In this document: in pieces, positions 15,836-19,391 of the stretch | Numbering within the stretch: the first letter of the stretch is position 1 | How the letters are laid out: each line of letters starts with the position of its first letter | Assembly (NCBI GenBank): GCA_934667175.1 | Contig: CAKULN010000051.1 | Span: 1 to 19,391, forward strand | DNA length: 19,391 bases | Reading direction: 5' to 3' | Origin: an uncultured Bacteroidales bacterium | GTDB taxonomy: Bacteria; Bacteroidota; Bacteroidia; Bacteroidales; UBA932 | Program-made: the position numbers and the translations under genes | Notes under the pieces: model-generated | The model's input: the letters and a program-made list of their open reading frames with translations, nothing else | The model's database searches: none | What the model was told of the DNA's origin: nothing

Positions 15836-16468
15836 ATGCCTTACAAGCCGAAACCACACTACGGAGGCCCTAAGCCAGCCACCGCATTCAGACCAAGCGC
15901 AGGTCCAAGACCGGCAGGAGCACGTGGACCGCGTCCTTTCGTCCGTCAAAAAGCGGAGGATGAACTGAACATCAACGAGGAGATCACCGCCTCACAGGTC
16001 CGTCTGGTCGGTGACAACATAGCGGAACCGGGTATTTATCCGATTTCCAAAGCCTTGAAGATGGCGGACGAGCTTGAGCTCGATCTTGTTGAGATCAGCG
16101 CCAAGGCTGACCCGCCTGTATGTAAGATCCTTGACTACCAGAAGTACCTCTATCAGCAGAGGAAGAAGGCCAAGGAGATGAAGCAGAACGCCTCCAAGGT
16201 TGTCATCAAGGAAATCCGCTTCGGGCCTAACACCGATGAGCACGACTTCCAGTTCAAACTCAAGCATGCGCAGGAGTTTTTGGAGGAAGGTTCCAAGGTC
16301 AAGGCTTCAATATTCTTCCGTGGACGCTCGATCATGTTCGCCGAGCAGGGGGAGAAGCAGCTTTTGAGGTTCGCCGTCGAGCTTGAGGAATATGGCCGCG
16401 CGGAGAACATGCCTACACTGGAAGGGAAGAGGATGACGATGATGATCGCCCCAATAAAGAAAAAGTAA
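15836..16468 (+). CDS. infC: Translation initiation factor IF-3
   Basis: A 210-residue factor that binds the 30S subunit, prevents premature 50S joining and helps select the start codon. The N-terminal domain begins at about residue 45 ([18 protein letters not shown]), followed by [30 protein letters not shown] (linker helix) and the C-terminal domain with [25 protein letters not shown] and [19 protein letters not shown]. Before the conserved part there is a low-complexity tail of about 40 residues rich in Pro, Gly, Arg and Lys. Similar short basic tails occur in some Bacteroidales IF-3 proteins. The gene uses ATG here, unlike the rare AUU start of E. coli infC. An AGGAG at about 15813 is too far upstream (over 15 nt) to be a normal Shine-Dalgarno sequence. 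Confidence 0.97.
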   Translation: MPYKPKPHYGGPKPATAFRPSAGPRPAGARGPRPFVRQKAEDELNINEEITASQVRLVGDNIAEPGIYPISKALKMADELELDLVEISAKADPPVCKILDYQKYLYQQRKKAKEMKQNASKVVIKEIRFGPNTDEHDFQFKLKHAQEFLEEGSKVKASIFFRGRSIMFAEQGEKQLLRFAVELEEYGRAENMPTLEGKRMTMMIAPIKKK

Positions 16469-16483
16469 TCCGCTGGGTGCGGA
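16469..16483 (+). promoter_or_regulatory. Small hairpin between infC and rpmI
   Basis: TCCGC (16469-16473) pairs with GCGGA (16479-16483) over a 5-nt loop, starting right after the infC stop and 33 nt before rpmI. In E. coli, L20 represses rpmI through structures in this same interval, so this is a possible regulatory element. The evidence is only position and a short stem. Confidence 0.25.
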
Positions 16484-16515
16484 GAACAATATTAACGTTT
16501 AATTTATTAAAAACA

Positions 16516-16710
16516 ATGGCAAAGCTTAAGACCAACTCCGGTGCCAAAAAGCGTTTCACGCTTACCGGATCGGGAAAAATCAAGAGGAAGCACGCTTACC
16601 ACAGCCACATCCTCACCAAGAAGACCAAGAAGCGTAAGAGAAATCTTGATCACTTCGCTATCCTCCACAAGGATGACGTGAAGAGAGTAAAAGAGCTTCT
16701 GGTCCTGTAA
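16516..16710 (+). CDS. rpmI: Large ribosomal subunit protein bL35
   Basis: A 64-residue basic protein of the 50S subunit, beginning [14 protein letters not shown] and ending [13 protein letters not shown]. The family signature ([29 protein letters not shown]) is intact. An upstream in-frame ATG at 16477 would add 13 residues that the family lacks, so I place the start at 16516. It lies between infC and rplT in the usual order. Confidence 0.97.
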   Translation: MAKLKTNSGAKKRFTLTGSGKIKRKHAYHSHILTKKTKKRKRNLDHFAILHKDDVKRVKELLVL

Positions 16711-16787
16711 GTTTTCATGTTTAACTTGGAACGCAGTAGAAAAGCATCGCCGAAGGGCGGTCACTGCCTCCGGAAAAAGATCATTTT
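16711..16787 (+). promoter_or_regulatory. rpmI-rplT spacer with a short hairpin
   Basis: This 77-bp spacer is longer than usual within the operon. It contains CGCC-GAAG-GGCG (16748-16759), a 4-bp stem capped by a tetraloop, followed by a purine-rich stretch before the rplT ATG. L20 autoregulates its operon in other bacteria by binding mRNA that mimics its 23S rRNA site. Whether this spacer plays that role is not shown. Confidence 0.25.
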
Positions 16788-17132
16788 ATGCCAAGATCAG
16801 TAAATTCAGTAGCCTCAAGGGCTCGCCGCAAGAAGATTCTCAAAAGAACCCGCGGTAATTTCCTTTCCAGAAAGAATGTCTGGACTGTAGCGAAGAACAC
16901 CTACGAGAAAGGTCTCACCTACGCCTATCGTGACCGCAAGGCCAAGAAGCGTACTTTCCGTGCCCTCTGGATCCAGAGAATCAACGCCGCTGCCCGCCAG
17001 TACGGCATCTCTTACTCCCAGTTCATGGGCAAGCTCGCCAAGCAGAACATCGGTCTCAACCGTAAGGTTCTCGCCGATCTCGCAATGAACAATCCACAGG
17101 CGTTCGAAGCAATCGTCAATTCTGTAAAATAG
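16788..17132 (+). CDS. rplT: Large ribosomal subunit protein bL20
   Basis: A 114-residue protein of the 50S subunit needed early in assembly and, in other bacteria, a repressor of its own operon. The sequence [25 protein letters not shown] and the later [33 protein letters not shown] are diagnostic. Length is normal. The lepB gene begins 10 bp after its stop, so the two may be co-transcribed. Confidence 0.98.
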   Translation: MPRSVNSVASRARRKKILKRTRGNFLSRKNVWTVAKNTYEKGLTYAYRDRKAKKRTFRALWIQRINAAARQYGISYSQFMGKLAKQNIGLNRKVLADLAMNNPQAFEAIVNSVK

Positions 17133-17142
17133 TGTCTGAGAA

Positions 17143-18489
17143 GTGAGCTTGAGGGAAACATACCACAATAAATGGGTAAGGATGGGCTTCTGGTCCGTTC
17201 TCTATGTGCTGTGGGTGATCTGGCTCGGGAATTATTGGTGGCTCTTCGGCCTTGCCGTCATCTTTGACCATCACATCACCCACAAGGTGAAGTGGATGTT
17301 CTGGAAGAAGGAGTACAAGGAAGGGGAGAAGCGCAATGTATGGCTTGATTGGCTTGACGCCATCATATTCGCTGTCGTTGTCGTGACATTCATCAACATA
17401 TTCTTTTTCCAGGCCTTCAAGATTCCTTCATCGTCGATGGAGAGTTCCCTTTTCACCGGGGACCATCTCTTCGTCAGCAAGCTGACCTTCGGACCGAAGG
17501 TGCCTCAGACTCCGCTGTCCGTCCCGTTCACGCACAATGTGATTTTCGGTAAAGAGTCATATTCGACTCTCATCCAGAATGACTACCGTCGCTTGAAAGG
17601 GCTCAGGAATGTGAGGAGAGGAGACTATGTGGTGTTCAATTTCCCTGACGGAGACACGGTTTTGTCCCGTTTCCCGTCCGAGGACTACCACACTTGGGTC
17701 AGAAGGGCAGGCAAAGACTTCGCCTTGGCCAACGGCGGCCCGATCAAGGTCCGTCCTGTTGACAAGAAAGACCACTATGTCAAGAGATGTGTTGCCCTTC
17801 CGGGGGATTCACTGTCTGTTATAGATGGGCTTGTCTACACCAATGGGGTCAAGCAGGAAGTCTATCCGGGGATTCAGTTGTCTTACACCGTCGTCACCAA
17901 TGGTGGCAGGATCAATTCAAGGACTCTTGAGAAGATGGGCCTCAACCTTGAGGAACTCTATTTCGATGGAAGTCTGCCGGGCTATCCGGCCATGCCTCTT
18001 ACCGAGAGCATGCTTGAAGAGGTCGGGAAGATTTCTTCCGTGGTCAGTGTTGAACCGAATCTGGATGTTTACCCGCCTGATTTTCCGGACTCTTATCTCA
18101 GTCTCTTCCCGTTCACAGAGAACACCGGTTGGACCAGGGACTATTACGGCCCGGTCTGGATTCCTAAGAAAGGGGCTACGGTTGACCTCACGGCGGAGAA
18201 TCTTCCGCTCTACGAGAGGATAATCTCAGCCTACGAGGGTCATGAGTTGAGGACGGACGCTGACGGGAGGATATTCATTGATGGAAAGGAGGCTTCAAGC
18301 TACACTTTCGAAATGGACTACTATTTCATGATGGGGGACAACAGGCACAATTCCCTGGACTCAAGGTACTGGGGATTCGTTCCTGAGGATCACATAGTTG
18401 GAAGACCGGCCCTGGTTTGGTTGTCGACTGATGCGAGTCGTAGGTTCCCGAACAATATACGGTGGCGCAGATTCTTCAAATTTGTCTGA
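17143..18489 (+). CDS. lepB: Signal peptidase I (long Bacteroidetes form)
   Basis: A 448-residue membrane protease that removes signal peptides from exported proteins. The N-terminus carries hydrophobic segments (about 14-42 and 70-92). The catalytic Ser98 sits in KIPSSSMESSL and the general base Lys214 in DHYVKRCVALPGD, giving the Ser-Lys dyad. Box E is MMGDNRHNSLDSRYWGFVPEDHIVGRPALVW near the C-terminus. The region between Lys214 and box E is far longer than in E. coli LepB, a usual trait of Bacteroidetes versions. The start is taken as GTG at 17143; an in-frame TTG at 17149 and an ATG at 17182 (MGFWSVLYV) are alternatives. Placement directly behind rplT is noteworthy. Confidence 0.93.
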   Translation: MSLRETYHNKWVRMGFWSVLYVLWVIWLGNYWWLFGLAVIFDHHITHKVKWMFWKKEYKEGEKRNVWLDWLDAIIFAVVVVTFINIFFFQAFKIPSSSMESSLFTGDHLFVSKLTFGPKVPQTPLSVPFTHNVIFGKESYSTLIQNDYRRLKGLRNVRRGDYVVFNFPDGDTVLSRFPSEDYHTWVRRAGKDFALANGGPIKVRPVDKKDHYVKRCVALPGDSLSVIDGLVYTNGVKQEVYPGIQLSYTVVTNGGRINSRTLEKMGLNLEELYFDGSLPGYPAMPLTESMLEEVGKISSVVSVEPNLDVYPPDFPDSYLSLFPFTENTGWTRDYYGPVWIPKKGATVDLTAENLPLYERIISAYEGHELRTDADGRIFIDGKEASSYTFEMDYYFMMGDNRHNSLDSRYWGFVPEDHIVGRPALVWLSTDASRRFPNNIRWRRFFKFV

Positions 18490-18493
18490 ATTA

Positions 18494-18525
18494 TTTGCGA
18501 TTCTGAAAATTTAGAGCGAAATTTG
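18494..18525 (+). promoter_or_regulatory. Candidate promoter of the rpmB-rpmG-DUF4295 operon
   Basis: TTTG at 18494-18497 and GAAATTTG at 18518-18525 (one base off TAnnTTTG) are separated by 20 nt, within the usual Bacteroides spacing. Transcription would start near 18532, about 37 nt before rpmB. This suggests the small ribosomal genes have their own promoter, apart from lepB. Confidence 0.5.
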
Positions 18526-18568
18526 CAACCCCGCAATTTATTTTGAATCAATAAAAAAGTAAAATATT

Positions 18569-18811
18569 ATGGCAAAAGTTTGTCAAATCACAGGACGAAA
18601 GAGAATGATCGGCAACAATGTCGCTCACTCAAAGCTTCGCACCAAGCGCGAGTTCGCCCTCAACCTCAAGACCAAGAAGTTCTGGTCAGAGGCTGAGCAG
18701 AGGTTCATCACACTGAAGGTTTCCTGCAAGGGAATGAGAACCATCGAAAAGAAAGGCCTTGACGCCGCTCTCAGAGAGGCTCAGGCCAAGGGATATGTCG
18801 GCCTTGTTTAA
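18569..18811 (+). CDS. rpmB: Large ribosomal subunit protein bL28
   Basis: An 80-residue 50S protein starting MAKVCQITGRKRMIGNNVAHSKLRTKREF, a clear bL28 signature, and ending EAQAKGYVGLV. It is the first gene of a three-gene operon with rpmG and the DUF4295 gene, an arrangement conserved in Bacteroidetes. The zinc-binding cysteine pairs of some L28 proteins are not complete here (only Cys5 of the N-terminal pair is evident), so it is probably the zinc-free type. Confidence 0.97.
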   Translation: MAKVCQITGRKRMIGNNVAHSKLRTKREFALNLKTKKFWSEAEQRFITLKVSCKGMRTIEKKGLDAALREAQAKGYVGLV

Positions 18812-18824
18812 AATCTATTGAGTT

Positions 18825-19013
18825 ATGGCAAAGAAAGCAAAAGGAAACAGGGTGCAGGTCATCCTCGAATGCACTGAGCAGAAAGCAAGCGGTGTGCCGG
18901 GAATCTCAAGGTACATCACAACCAAGAACAAGAAGAACACTCCTGAGCGTATCGAGCGTAAGAAGTACAATCCTTACCTCCACAAGGTGACTGTTCATCG
19001 TGAAATCAAGTAA
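18825..19013 (+). CDS. rpmG: Large ribosomal subunit protein bL33
   Basis: A 62-residue 50S protein: [19 protein letters not shown], then [35 protein letters not shown]. The family core ([21 protein letters not shown]) is intact. Only one cysteine is present (Cys16), so it lacks the four-cysteine zinc ribbon. It follows rpmB by 13 bp and precedes the DUF4295 gene by 17 bp. Confidence 0.97.
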   Translation: MAKKAKGNRVQVILECTEQKASGVPGISRYITTKNKKNTPERIERKKYNPYLHKVTVHREIK

Positions 19014-19030
19014 TTTTGGAGATATAGACT

Positions 19031-19192
19031 ATGGCAAAGAAAGCAGTCGCTACATTCGCCGCCAAAGCTGGCGCAAAGAGCATGGTGAAGTGCATCCGTA
19101 TGGATAAGTCACCTAAGACCGGAGCTTACGTCTTCACTGAACTCCTCGTTGAGGCTGATAAGACTAAGGAATTCTTCGACACAAAGAAGTAA
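19031..19192 (+). CDS. DUF4295 family small protein, ribosome-associated
   Basis: A 53-residue basic protein beginning MAKKAVATFAAKAGAKSMVKC and ending KTKEFFDTKK, with the recognisable DUF4295 middle (IRMDKSPKTGAYVFTELLV). In Bacteroidetes this gene regularly follows rpmB-rpmG, and I recall structural work on Bacteroidetes ribosomes placing a small extra large-subunit protein of this type (called bL38); I am not certain the names map exactly. It starts with the same MAKKA as bL33 upstream, 17 bp after that stop, and is followed by the operon terminator. In many Bacteroidetes ftsY comes next; here a terminator intervenes and the window ends before any further gene. Confidence 0.88.
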   Translation: MAKKAVATFAAKAGAKSMVKCIRMDKSPKTGAYVFTELLVEADKTKEFFDTKK

Positions 19193-19212
19193 ATCTTGTG
19201 AATACGATAGTA

Positions 19213-19245
19213 AAAGCGCAGACGGATTCCGCCTGCGCTTTTTTT
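19213..19245 (+). terminator. Rho-independent terminator of the small ribosomal-protein operon
   Basis: Arms 19213-19225 and 19229-19241 form a 13-bp stem with a single A-C mismatch and a 3-nt loop, running into seven T (19239-19245). It begins 20 bp after the DUF4295 stop. Confidence 0.9.
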
Positions 19246-19391
19246 GATGTTGAAATAAATTTCATATTGCTCTCGGTTTTCACTAATTTGCCTGACGGCG
19301 AATTTAGGATGCACCCACGGCTCTTTCATTTAAAGTATAAGTAATGATATATTGCCCCTTACCCGATTCATTGCGAGTCGGGTATTTTGTT
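19246..19391. other. Non-coding end of the window with a terminal hairpin
   Basis: No gene is evident. TAATTTG near 19289-19295 is close to a -7 box but one base short. TACCCGA (19360-19366) pairs with TCGGGTA (19378-19384) over an 11-nt loop and is followed by TTTTGTT. This could be the terminator of a short RNA transcribed from about 19300, or a leader hairpin of a gene to the right. The window ends before this can be decided. Confidence 0.4.

Noticed and set aside
16477..16515. Longer rpmI with start at 16477
   Set aside because: The extra 13 residues are absent from the bL35 family, whereas MAKLKTNSG at 16516 is the conserved N-terminus.
19126..19329. 67-codon minus-strand frame across the DUF4295 gene and terminator
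   Set aside because: It runs through a strong plus-strand terminator and a conserved plus-strand gene, and has no recognisable content.

Overview
The window looks like a chromosomal segment of a Bacteroidota bacterium, most likely order Bacteroidales. The support is a SusC/SusD pair, a BACON-domain lipoprotein, DUF4199 and DUF4295 proteins, a TPR-type membrane regulator, promoter-like TAnnTTTG boxes, and an absence of well-placed Shine-Dalgarno sequences. The genus cannot be fixed from sequence alone. Base composition is fairly even except for an AT-rich stretch at about 560-855 and a pyrimidine-rich repeat block at about 80-430.

Layout. Positions 1-77 hold the 3' end of a 5S rRNA and its terminator, so an rRNA operon lies just to the left. 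Positions 78-855 carry no convincing gene. They hold a 51-bp tandem repeat, a long near-perfect inverted repeat, and the promoter/leader of the next operon. Positions 856-10444 form a five-gene polysaccharide utilisation locus (PUL): SusC-like transporter, SusD-like lipoprotein, GH30 glycoside hydrolase, a probable surface glycan-binding lipoprotein, and a multidomain lipoprotein (BACON, LamG-like, Ig-like, GDPD phosphodiesterase). A terminator at 10480-10513 closes it. Positions 10554-12146 encode a membrane-spanning sensor-regulator with a C-terminal helix-turn-helix, probably the regulator of the PUL. Its reading frame crosses a run of nine G near the 5' end.

A two-gene minus-strand operon follows (DUF4199 membrane protein, then a GT2 glycosyltransferase; 13688 down to 12150), converging on the regulator with a 3-bp gap. 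From 13823 the window is housekeeping on the plus strand: thrS-infC-rpmI-rplT, lepB 10 bp after rplT, then rpmB-rpmG-DUF4295 with its own candidate promoter and a strong terminator at 19213-19245. The DUF4295 gene (53 codons) is short but clear. The thrS leader can fold into three mutually overlapping hairpins, an attenuator-like arrangement.

How the genes work together. The SusCD-GH30-binding protein set resembles loci that take up beta-1,6-linked glucans. Adding a lipid-anchored glycerophosphodiesterase suggests a substrate with glycerol-phosphate groups, but that is inference. The observations most worth follow-up are the poly-G tract in the regulator (both single-base slips hit a stop almost at once), the GDPD fusion in the PUL, the thrS leader, and the repeat structures next to the rRNA operon. 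I did not find clear evidence of a wholly new defence or mobile system.
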